Positions 11,260 through 20,871 of a stretch of DNA of 64,000 nucleotides are shown in pieces (the first letter of the stretch is position 1; each line of letters begins with the position of its first letter). The notes under the pieces were generated by a model. It was not told where the DNA came from, made no database searches, and saw nothing but the letters and a program-made list of their open reading frames with translations. The translations under genes and the position numbers were made by a program. This DNA is from Gnetum montanum (taxonomy: Eukaryota; Streptophyta; Gnetopsida; Gnetales; Gnetaceae): contig MNCI01004871.1 of the NCBI GenBank assembly GCA_015680685.1, positions 597,227 to 661,226 on the forward strand, given 5' to 3'.

Positions 11260-12385
11260 AAGAGGTTCTGTTCGAGGGTACAATGATATTATTGAAATTT
11301 CTAAAACTTAAAATTAATTTTGTGTTCATTGTACCCAGAATGAAAAAGGATGGACCAAGAGGGAATGATTAAGGTGTAACATCAAGGGGACTTGTGGATT
11401 CTCTTTGGTGACATCTGTGGGTGTTATCATGTAACTTGGTTGTACTAAGATGCTTGTAGATCTAATGAAAAAAGGGAGTAAGAGTAATCAAAAGGGCACT
11501 CAAAAATCAAAATCTGTTCTAGGGGGTTCCACTGGAAAGACATGCACCCATGCCTGAAGGTTGGCAACTTCTCTGGATTCAGTAAAGTGAAAGAAAAAAA
11601 AAAGAGAAAGAGAAAAAGAAAAAGAAGTGCCATAAAACAAAAATCACTCCTCCCTTGTACTAAACACCAAGTGATCGTACGCCTTGTTATCATGGTACTC
11701 TCATAGTTGTTCACCATGGGATGAAGCAATGCGATGTCACTGATTAGAGGAATGGACTTGGTCCTGATCTTGGAACGATGGGTTAATGACACCTTAATCA
11801 TGCTTTTCACGCAGGATTCATTGTGCTCTGGATCAGTCACCTCATGCCCCGATCTCTACGATCCCTTTCTATACTTCGTCTCATCTCACTGTTCGTGTAA
11901 TTGTAGGTCGTGTCCCATGTCACATAAAATTTTCATCTCATTTTGGTGATATTTACATGTGTGTGTTTTGTGGAGTTAGTGCGGATTACATCTAACCCTT
12001 CTAGTGCCCACAGACACTTTAAGTGTGATTACACAAGGGCATAATAGGTTGAAACCTGCTTTGGGGAGGACCCACTTGTGTAATTTTGTTGTAATCTTCA
12101 TTAATTCTAGGACACACAATTTCTTACCCTCAGCTTAGTTTTTCAAAATTTTCTTTCCCTATTATTAACCCTCAAAACTTTAACGTTCCAATGTACCATT
12201 ATATTCCCTTTTCTTCATAACCGCCAAAGTTTTAATTGTTGAATTCACATCCTTATCATTCAAATTGCCTCTCTAATTCATGTAATTACCCTTAAATATA
12301 TTAATCCTTGTCAATGTCCTCACTTTACACATTAATTTCAAGAAAAATCCTTAAAAAATTTGGTCTTTTTCAGGTGTCTCACTAT
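11260..12385 (+). other. Non-coding spacer of element 1, conserved in the family
   Basis: Colinear in short blocks with 150-1000 of element 0, 26730-27600 of element 2 and, on the minus strand, 59650-60100 of element 4. Examples are GGTTCCACTGGAAAGACATG near 11525, GGAATGGACTTGGTCCTGAT near 11750 and TTTGGGGAGGACCCACTTG near 12060. Frames are short and broken. No pol motif is present. Confidence 0.6.
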
Positions 12386-12475
12386 AGTTGGGACGAGATA
12401 TCGCGTCCCACGAGATATCGCGTACGTGATGTACCATAAGTGATATCGCATCCTATTTTCCTATAAATAGGAACC
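12386..12475 (+). promoter_or_regulatory. Embedded U3-like promoter in the internal region of element 1
   Basis: GAGATATCGCG occurs twice, then GTACGTGAT, GTGATATCGCATCCTA and CCTATAAATAGG (TATAAATA at 12462-12469). Order, spacing and wording match the U3 of the element 2 LTR (21990-22036), yet this lies far inside the element, about 465 bp before the third ORF. No LTR end follows, so it is not a nested solo LTR. A decayed counterpart is at about 59095-59215 on the minus strand of element 4. Likely drives a separate transcript for the third ORF (inference). Confidence 0.6.
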
Positions 12476-12937
12476 CCCGCCGAAACACTTAGCATCATTT
12501 GGCCATTTACGCGGGGGGAGTTTTTGAATTTTTTCTCTGCAACTAGCGATTGCGTGACCCTTGCTTTTTCACCTATATCTCACACGCTAGTACTCCGATT
12601 TTTATTCCGTTTGAACCTGCTTGAACCCGGAGTGTTCAATTTAGTCGTGGGGGAGAGACACTTGCCGAAAAGTGCCTACCTTTCTTGAAATTTGTCATCG
12701 CCCAAAGGACATCAATTAGGGTAATTAATACTAACACTTAGACAAATTGTGCCAAAAATCATATGACCTTAAGTATACCGGGAGATTAAAATGAAAATCC
12801 ACCTAATTCATAGGACCCATTATCATAATTTTTGGGCACGATCACACAATAACATAAGATCTTCAATTACAGGCATGTAGTAAGGTATAACTTGAATTTG
12901 AAAAAAACCTTACTAATGTTGGCACGTGTGATTGCAG
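12476..12937 (+). promoter_or_regulatory. Leader of the third ORF with a polypurine-like motif and splice-like signals
   Basis: Contains TTTAGTCGTGGGGGAGAGA at 12638-12656, a copy of the 3' polypurine motif. Near the end are AAG/GTATAA (12885), a branch-point-like TTACTAAT at about 12910 and TGATTGCAG directly before the ATG at 12938. The AAG/GTAT and AG/ATGG signals recur in elements 0 and 2. A 53-bp intron would be very short, so the true donor may lie further upstream. Confidence 0.4.
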
Positions 12938-15723
12938 ATGGCCCCGAAACGTTCATAGCCAAAGAGTTCTAACCAAGGTGGAGCGAAACAACCCAGGAGA
13001 GGTAGAAGGCAAGGCCCTACTGAACAACATAACGAACAGGAGGTACACTCATTCAGTATCCATCAAGAAGGACCTCCTACCAGAAGATCCAGGCAGGCGG
13101 AAGGAGGAGCTGCTGCGCCTGAATTGGGACAACAACTCACGTTGACCCCAGAATGTGTTCAGGCTATTCACACGAAGTCCACAATTGCTTCGGTGATTAT
13201 GGAACTCAACTTCGAATCTTTCGCAGAGTTCGCTCCTAAGGCTGTTAGGGATCACCTCACAGGGTCTCCCTTATGGCATGTCCTCTCTGAAAAAGGTGCC
13301 TGGTACTTAGGAGAAACGTACCTATTCTGGCACAATAAGGAGCAAGGCACCACAGTCAACATTGGTGGTGTGACAGTAGACTTTTCTGCACAGGTGATTT
13401 CAGAGGTGTTAAACCTTCCAAATTCAGGTCCCCATGTTGCTCGGTTATCTACCTAATTAGACCCTGATGTGCGAAAGGATTGGCTAGAAAAGGCTTATGG
13501 GAGAGATAAAGCTTTTGGTGAGCTGACAACGAAAGAGAGAGTTTATTTCAAAATTGGAACCTATCACCTCTTCCCCATAAAAGGTTTAAAAAGAATATCA
13601 ACGTATGCGGCAAGAGGATGTGCAATGTTGATGGGAAAGGTTAACACTAACCTTCCTCATCTATATTTGACGGAGATCCTAAGGTGATTCGAAGAAAGGA
13701 AGTTAGGAAAAATGGCACTCCCTTTTCCCTGCCTTATTAGAAAACTGTGCCAACAGGCTGGTATTCGGGGATACACAAATGATGTCCTCTGAAAAGCCCA
13801 AAATGCTTCTTACGCTGAATTATTAAAGGTACCAGCTCCAAGAAAGAGCACTAGCGAAGAGTTGGGACCAGATGAAGAAGATGAAGAAGAAATGGCTAGA
13901 CCCCATGCAGCTCAACTTGCAGGACCCAGTCAACCTCCAACCATAGGTCCCAACCAACAACAAGAAGCAAGACCCAGCACAGGCTAGGATCAGCCACCAC
14001 CGTAAGACTATAGACCGTCGATGAGCCATCTGAGGGCCATTGCTGAGACGATCAGTTGGGGAAGTCATGATGACGCCAATCTCTTCCGCGTCATTGATGA
14101 TGCCAGCCAGCCTACGATTTCAGTAGATCACACATCGGGTGAGTTGTCAATGCAGACAGGAGGAGGGGAAAGCAGATGGTCACAACAGATCTCTGGACAC
14201 GCGGCATCTTTTCAAGTGCAATTAGAGATTGGTGAAGGGGCCACTGTGGTGGTCATGCAACACCAGGATGCCATGGGAGCAGTTGAAGTGGTCGCTAACC
14301 ACATCAAAGAGTCCTTCAATGTACCTGTTGTGCCACCGGCAGATCTTTCAGGAGCACAGGATGCTCAAACTATTGCTGGAACCTCAATGACTCCTGCAGA
14401 ACATGAGGATGTATTACATAGATTGCTTCAAACAGGACAAGTTTTGACGTCTCTGTTTGACATCCCCCAGGATGTAATGGTAATTCAGTCAGACGTCATT
14501 TCCACAAAGGGGAAGCTGGTCATATCTGAAGTAAGGGCTGAGTATGCTGAGGCTGAAGTGCAAAAATTACAAGAGTAGCTCATCGCCTTACAAGCAGCAC
14601 AGTGGGATCCTTTGCAATTGGTTCCCGCAGACCAGCTGGACAATTTTAGAACCGAGCAACTAACAAAACTAATTGCAGAGAATAAGAAGGTGGCAAAAGA
14701 AAAGGAGACGGCCACTTGGGATGCCTCCACAACAAAGGCGCAAACTCATGCGCATCTTAAGGCACTCAAGGCCTTGCAGGAAGAGAACAAGCAGTTGGTT
14801 GCAGATAACCTTCGGTTGACTTCTATGGAGAAGCAAAAGAATGCTCTCGATGAACACTTTCATCAGCTGCGAGAACAATTCATTCGGATCAACCGAGATG
14901 TAAGCCATTTAGCCAAAGAAAATCGAACCCTCTCAATGGAGGAGGTACGCGCTATTTGACAGAAATCAGCCATCGAAATTAGCGCATGGCAGAATGAGGC
15001 TAAACGACATGAGAAGCTAAAGGAGCACTTCCGTGATCAGGAGGGGATGTACAAACAGATCTTGGAGAAGGAGATCCATATGGCCAAAGCTCAAATTAAC
15101 AACATCAGTGCCCAACACACTGACTGGGGGGCTATATTGGACACTTATGCCTACGCCCACCAAGTGGAAATTAAGAACTGGGACCTGCAGATCCAAGACT
15201 TAACTGAATACATGGAGTTGGCAAACCTTCGATATGCCAACCTGGCCATGTTAACAGTAGGACACCCGAGGTCAGAGCTCGAGCAGCAGGTAGCTTCCAC
15301 CCATATCAAATATGAAGTAGAATTTACAGAGCGAAAGAAATTAGCTGAAAAACTAGATGTCATAAATTCTGAACTCGCGGTGGTAAAAGAAAGCTACCAA
15401 GGACAGAAAGATGTGGCAACCGACTTGGCTCGATGGCTAACAGAACTTCATGAATACAAAGATAGAGCCAGAGCCTACGAAGAGGAACGACGGGTGTTCG
15501 TGGCATGGTACGTCAAAGCTAATCAGATGTTCCTGCAACTACCCTGTCCGTGGGAAGTGCCGATCCATCAAACATCGAAGCATCAGCATGGACGGCACAA
15601 GACCCTTGGACCGAAGAGGAGAAGCTCTAGGCTATTCTTCAACATCATCAACCTTCAAAGCTCGGAGCACGTGACAAAGGGAAAACACCTATGGAGGAGC
15701 CACCGCCACCAAGAACTACATGA
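12938..15723 (+). pseudogene. Third ORF of element 1: N-terminal plant-transposon-type domain plus long coiled coil
   Basis: One frame runs from ATG 12938 (MAPKRS) to about 15540. It contains several in-frame stops (12956, 13454, 13685, 14576, 14957 and others), then one frame change into the true C-terminus PMEEPPPPRTT at 15688-15723, about 925 codons in all. Residues ~60-250 hold HLTGSPLWHVL, VDFSAQVISEVLNLPN, KIGTYHLFPIKGL and RISTYAARG, resembling the 'putative plant transposon protein' domain of Athila-type elements. An acidic linker (near 13850) follows, then a heptad-rich coiled coil (14580-15500). No signal peptide or membrane segment is seen, so an envelope role is not supported. The same ORF is at 56105-58546 in element 4. 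Confidence 0.7.
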
Positions 15724-15896
15724 GTTCCACATTTTTGTAGTTGTAGTATTTTTTTTCTCTGTGTTGTGTCTTCCCACACTGCGACATTAGTCCATTTCTT
15801 TTTTCAGTTAATAATCCCATACCTATCCACTGTGTAATCACTGAAGCTTGTTCTCCTTGTAACTCGAGGATGAGTTTTTATTCAGTCGTGGGGGTA
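15724..15896 (+). other. 3' untranslated part and polypurine tract of element 1
   Basis: Contains the family blocks AATAATCCCATACCT and AACTCGAGGATGAG, then the polypurine tract CAGTCGTGGGGGTA (15883-15896) abutting the LTR start. Confidence 0.75.
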
Positions 15897-16874
15897 TGAT
15901 GAGACGCGGTTCGCACAGGCCGCGATATCGCATCCCCCGCAATATCGCATACGCGATATCGCATCCTTCCCTACGATATCGTGTATGCGATATCGCAGTC
16001 CGCCGCCATGTCTATAAATAAGAGGTGGCTCTCCCTTATTCGGGATCCCAATTTTAGAGTAGCAAAGCTCTGGCAGTTTGATCCTTCCAGACTTAGAATT
16101 TTTTCTCGTGTCTGCCCGCAGTGTGGTGAATGTAATTGTACGGTGTCTTTATTCGAGTGTGTCGTACTTGGACACGCACATGACTGGCAATAAAGATCAA
16201 GATTACTTCATCATTGCAGCATTCAATTAGTTGATTTGTTTGTTATTTATTACTTTCATAGCACGGTGTGAGTATGACTTAACTATGAGCATCTACGGGT
16301 GTGTACGGCTAGTTAAGGAATCGGTTACTCATCGCGATTAGTTTCTCACCCTTAAACTCCTAGAAGCGGAACGAGTACGACTTGATTACGAGCATTTAAG
16401 TGTGACTGCTTGGTAGCCCAGTGATGTAGCTAGAGGGATCTACGCTTGGTAACCCAATGGCGTATTTGGGGTCTACGCTTGGTAACCCCAGTGGTGTACC
16501 TAGGCCTATGCTTGGTAGTCCCAATGGCAGTCGTGCACGAAGTCCAAGATGTGTACGGTTGATCAAGGAATCAGTTGCTTGTCGCACTTAGGCTAGATTA
16601 GATTCTCTTACCCTTTCCCTCCTAACTTAGCTTAGTTAGTATTATTTTCCACTGCCTTCAGGAGTAGCGATAGAATTAGGAACACATCATACACCTCATC
16701 TAGACTAAACCATACGTGACATATGCAAAACTAGTCTAGGTGGGAAGACAGCGAACTACGACCTAAGACTAACTATCTAGATGCCACAACTAGTCCATCT
16801 GCGAAGTTCGACCGGATCGCGCGTGCGACGCTCGTTTCGTATGGTTGAGTGTAGGGGTACCTCGCCACTCATCA
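15897..16874 (+). repeat. 3' LTR of element 1 (978 bp, complete)
   Basis: TGATGAG...CTCATCA. U3 carries at least five GATATCG(C/T)-type palindromes (15920-15998), then TATAAATA at 16013-16020. The inverted repeat TCTTTATT (16146-16153) / AATAAAGA (16189-16196) encloses an inner hairpin. Four CTTGGTA...CAGTGG units are at 16405-16535. It ends with the family block GTATGGTTGAGTGTAGGGG. Confidence 0.9.
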
Positions 16875-17275
16875 GCTACTAAAAATTTTTTTTAGTAAAC
16901 ATCAAGATTGAAAGGAGTGTATTTCATTGGGTACTTATTTTTGTTGATATCATTGTAAGTGCAATATGAATCATGGATCCTCTCAATGGTAATAATGAAT
17001 GTAATAAGCAAACTAATATTATTTATAAGTACCTTGAGATGGAGCATAGTATTCTATTTACAAAGAGTTAATTTCATCAAGAACTATGGAGATAGTTATT
17101 TCAAAGAAATATACCATGATATAAAAATGGATATGATTGTGGTGTCTATGTCTTACTTTATATAATATACATTCTATGTGGAAGAAAGATATCATTTAAG
17201 GTATCAAATGTACAACTATATAGAAGGAGAATCCTATGTGATATATTAAATGTGTCTGACTAACATACAACATGG
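16875..17275 (+). pseudogene. Ulp1-like (peptidase C48) cysteine protease domain, C-terminal part of the gene split by element 1
   Basis: The catalytic signature of the SUMO-protease family is readable. FHWVLIFVD has the His codon at 16925. It is followed by IMDPLNGNNE and, after a frame change, by NGYDCGVYVL with the Cys codon at 17138-17140. The order His, Asp, Cys and the spacing of about 70 codons fit the Ulp1/C48 family, which cleaves SUMO or other ubiquitin-like modifiers and is often carried by plant transposons. The tail YIIYILCGRKISFKV ends at a stop near 17272. Several stops make it inactive. The N-terminal half of the gene is at 4980-8401. Confidence 0.65.
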
Positions 17276-18096
17276 TTTTCTAATGTTAAATAATTGTATT
17301 CAATCCCATTTTAGGATCTCTTATTTAACAAATGTATCTATTGTATTAAATTTTTTTAATATTCGATAGTTTTAATTATTATTATTATAATTATTATAAT
17401 TTTTAATATGCATTACTAATATGTTTAAATTCAAAAATTAGTTATGATGTTTCTTTAATTGAAATAAGGATATGATTAGATGATGCACGTATTGTAAGTA
17501 CTTGTAAATATAAATTTAAAAATAGAAAGAAGAAAAATAGTTATACTAGATCTAAATAGGATACTTGTAAAGGATGTATATTTTTCAAATGCAAATGAAT
17601 TGAGAAAGTACAAAAGAAAATATGACATCATGCTTGGAAAAAAGTATTACTATATTTGACCTAGTGTGCATGAGTTTGTCACTCAATTGAAGAAGGAAGG
17701 AACTGAATACACATTTTGGTCTTTAGCATAGTCAACCAATGTAGAAAAAATAACAAATTACCTCATCAAGGATCTTGATACAAAACCTAAATTCACTTGG
17801 TGAAAATAAAATACTAAAAACTTTATCATAAATGGACTATGCTTCTAATTTTCCAAAAGCTTTTACAATGCTTTTTCAAGATATATGACAATCAATACGG
17901 ATAAGTGGATCTTGTGATGGTTGATGACACATATAATAAAACTCTTGATGAGGACAAAGGAAACTTTACTCAAGCCATAGAATATGATTCGAATAATCCT
18001 AAAGATAACTACCTACTTAGAAAGTTATTATCATCTATTGTAAATCCTATTAGTAATGAATTCATTGTTGAGGAACTATTAAGTTCTAATGAATAA
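17276..18096 (+). other. AT-rich DNA with an unrecognised coding-like segment (about 17560-18096)
   Basis: Protein-like stretches on the + strand include RKYKRKYDIML near 17610, TNVEKITNYLIKDLDTKPKF near 17740, and a 63-codon frame at 17905-18096 (MDLVMVDDTYNKTLDEDKGN...). They may be further exons of the decayed Ulp1 gene or of a neighbour. No family is recognised. Confidence 0.3.
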
Positions 18097-18589
18097 ATTG
18101 TAAATATTATTCAATGTTTTTTATTTTATTTATGATACAAAAGAGATTATCTTCTTAGGTTGTTATGAATGATCACAATGTTAATTTTGTTTATGATCTA
18201 ATGATTACCATTTAAGAACTTTTAGAAGTTAATTAAAATTTTAATAGTCATATCCAATATCTTTACATACTTATTTAATATTATCTTTTTAGTGATATAT
18301 TTTACTATTTAACTAAATAAGTTTCTTAAGGAAAATTATTCATTAATACAGCATAATCCTTAATTTAATAAAACTATAATCGGTCATTTATAAGGCTAGG
18401 GTACTCAGTTATTGAAATATAATAAAAGATTCAATAATTTGTAGAATGATACTGTAAACCTATTTGATATAGAAAAATAAATATGGTTCATTACATCATA
18501 ATAGAACATTCCAATCATAAGAATGTGAAACACTAATTTTTATAATAATGTAGTAATGTTAGTCATACAATGAATTTAATATAATGTTT
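18097..18589. other. AT-rich DNA, nothing recognised
   Basis: No frame over 60 codons and no repeat structure visible. Confidence 0.5.
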
Positions 18590-18970
18590 TCTACTATAAT
18601 TTTAGAGATTGGAATAAAAATATTTCAAATTTAATGAAAACCTCCCTCCTTAAAAATTTAATTAATAAAGCATGAAGATGATTGGAAACACAAATATTAA
18701 GGTTCTTAGAAACTATCGTCAAATCAACAAATTCTACCAACAAAAATGAGTTTGACAAATAACATGCATAGACAACATCCAATCCTTGATCTTTCTAAAC
18801 CAAATTTAAATGACTCAAAAAACTTAAAGAATTGAGTAAATAACTTAAAATTTATATAAAAATAGACCTTCCAAAATTTTCATGAGTAATAGATTTATAT
18901 AAATCATCACGTAACTTGTAGAATGACAGAGAAGTGGTGGATCCACTTGAAGGATCATCTACTGAATCTA
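18590..18970 (-). pseudogene. LINE (L1-type) ORF1 fragment, inverted copy
   Basis: The minus frame 18594-18782 (VVYACYLSNSFLLVEFVD...NHLHALL) matches the + strand at 19926-20045 (IIYTHYMSNLFLLVEFVD...NHCHALL). DNA similarity continues outwards: the reverse complement of about 18941-18970 matches GCTAGATTTAGTAGGTGATC near 19731. It is the ORF1 part of a second LINE copy, head to head with the next one. It is truncated and inactive. Confidence 0.6.
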
Positions 18971-19730
18971 GCAGTAGTACATGTACTTCAAAGTAGATTT
19001 GCTAAAAAAGCATCAAATCCACTAAATAATATTAAATTCACTAAAGCTAAAATTGAGAACTATGACAATGACAAGTAGGACACCATCATCCTAGTAGCCT
19101 TTGTGAACTATCCTAACCCTTACCTAGCATGTAATCTAGCTTGAAATCCTTGGTCATTAGCTAGATTTTCTACATATTGAACACTGACAAATCTACTTCC
19201 AAAAGCCTACTCATTTTTGTAATCACAATATTACATGCTTGGTACTTAAGTATTAGCAACAGTATTTTTCAAGATGGGAAATTTTAATTTTAACATATAT
19301 TTTACTTGGAAAACTGCCTAAAAATAAGTAAACTTAAATTCATACACTACCTATAATCTTTTATCATTGTAAAGGATATTTGTTTAATGATTTTTAAATT
19401 GCTTTAAAAGGTTGAAAGAAAAATATATGCTACATTTAATAGTAAGGAAAAAAGATGAATTTGAGAACAAATAATTACAAATAATTATTAAAAAACTAAA
19501 GGAGGTGAAAACTTCCAAATAGTTCATATAATAAATTTATCATTATTTAATAAAATAATGTTTACTCAAAAATCATAAATAATGTTGATAATAATTAATA
19601 GTTAACAAAAATATTCTAATTAAGTGGTTAGACAGGATTTTCCTAAATTTGGAAACTCTAGATTTTGTAAGCTAAGTGTTTGAAGTTTTGTTGATCTTCT
19701 ACCATTCTATTGATATTACCTACAATGTTG
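18971..19730. other. Spacer between the two head-to-head LINE copies
   Basis: AT-rich, with no open frame of note. It probably holds the 5' untranslated regions of both LINE copies. Confidence 0.4.
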
Positions 19731-20871
19731 CTAGATTTAGTAGGTGATCCTTCAAGCTAAACCTTAGCTTCTTTTTCATTTTATGAATTATCTAATGATT
19801 TATATGAATCTGTTACTCAAAAAATTTCTAGAAGATATGGTTTCATGCAAATTATGGGTTATTTACTTCATTCCTCTAGTCTTTTTAGTCATTTAAATTT
19901 GGTTTAGAAAGATTAAGATTTGGATATTATCTACACTCATTATATGTCAAACTTATTTTTACTGGTAGAATTTGTTGATTCAATGATGATTTTTAAGGCC
20001 CTTAATATTGGTGTTTTTAATCATTGTCATGCTTTATTGACTATTTAGAAGTGGACTCCCTCTTTTAATTCAACATCTTTTAATTTTGAAAGACTCCTTA
20101 GTTGAATTATCAAATCTTTCATTAATTTTTGAAAACGTTAAAAGGGATATTAGTTCTCAAATTACACCAATCAAGCATTTTGAAACCCTAGTTATAACTA
20201 GTAGTTTTCATAAATTTTTATATGATTGAAGTGGATCTTGATTTCCTTAAATAAGAAGTTTTTTTGCATGCTACTAGAATTGATTATGTGAAGAAGGTTA
20301 TTTACTACTATCTTCTAAAATCATGTCACTATTATTATTGAAAAACTCATATGCTTAATTCATGTCCTTTGATGCTACAAAAAAAAAAGGCTATGCAAGC
20401 ATGTCAACAATAAGCTACTACAAATACTACTAAGATTTCTTCTACAAATGTTATAAATCCTACTAAGGCTTTTTCTACAAATGATGCAAATCCTATGATG
20501 GTTTCTTCCATTGATGTTTTAATAGTTAGCCTACTCCTTTCTTTTATTATTGTTCAATATAATGTTTCTTCAAGGAAGGTTCTAATCAAATTAGTTTCAA
20601 AGAATTATTCAATGATCAAGGGGAAACAAATATATGTTCCTAAGTTCTCACAAAAAACTATTGTTCATATCAAATAGTTCTTCATAATAAAAAAACATTG
20701 AGGAAGTCTATCTATTAGCAAATATATGTCAAATCTTTAGAATGGTCAACATGTCCAAGACATTTTAATTACTAATAATTTGTCTACAACTATTGATTAA
20801 GATATGAAGATAATTTCTTTGGATAATGTTGATTCTACTAGCAAGGTGGGGCCCTTCTCCCCCATCACTCA
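19731..20871 (+). pseudogene. LINE (L1-type) ORF1, + copy
   Basis: Broken frames encode a Gag-like nucleic-acid-binding protein. Evidence is similarity to the inverted copy at 18590-18970 and a decayed CX2CX4HX4C knuckle at 20324-20365 (KSCHYYY-stop-KTHMLNSCP). The second Cys is Tyr, but the first Cys, the His and the last Cys keep exact spacing. It lies directly upstream of ORF2, as in plant L1 elements. Confidence 0.5.

Larger units (their letters stand above)
8402..16874 (+). mobile_element. Element 1: Ty3/gypsy (Athila/Tat-like) TGATGAG-family element with gag and a third ORF but no pol
   Basis: Order: 5'-truncated LTR, tRNA-Asp primer site, gag, an assembly gap, non-coding spacer, U3-like internal promoter, long third ORF, polypurine tract, full 3' LTR. 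No reverse transcriptase, RNase H or integrase motif occurs in 9151-15896, and the 110-bp gap is far too small to hide them. It would have to be mobilised in trans, for example by a relative of element 4. The shared part of the two LTRs is nearly identical, so it is one of the younger insertions. It splits the Ulp1-like gene. Confidence 0.85.

Noticed and set aside
11734-11949. 71-codon ORF with a counterpart in element 4 (59664-59888)
   Set aside because: Similarity is at DNA level throughout the spacer and the frames diverge; elements 0 and 2 keep the DNA but not the frame.
12386-12660. Nested solo LTR in element 1
   Set aside because: The U3-like start is there, but there is no TCTTTATT/AATAAAGA pair, family end block, CTCATCA terminus or target duplication.
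12938-15723. Envelope gene
   Set aside because: No signal peptide, membrane span or fusion-type motif; the product is mainly a coiled coil.
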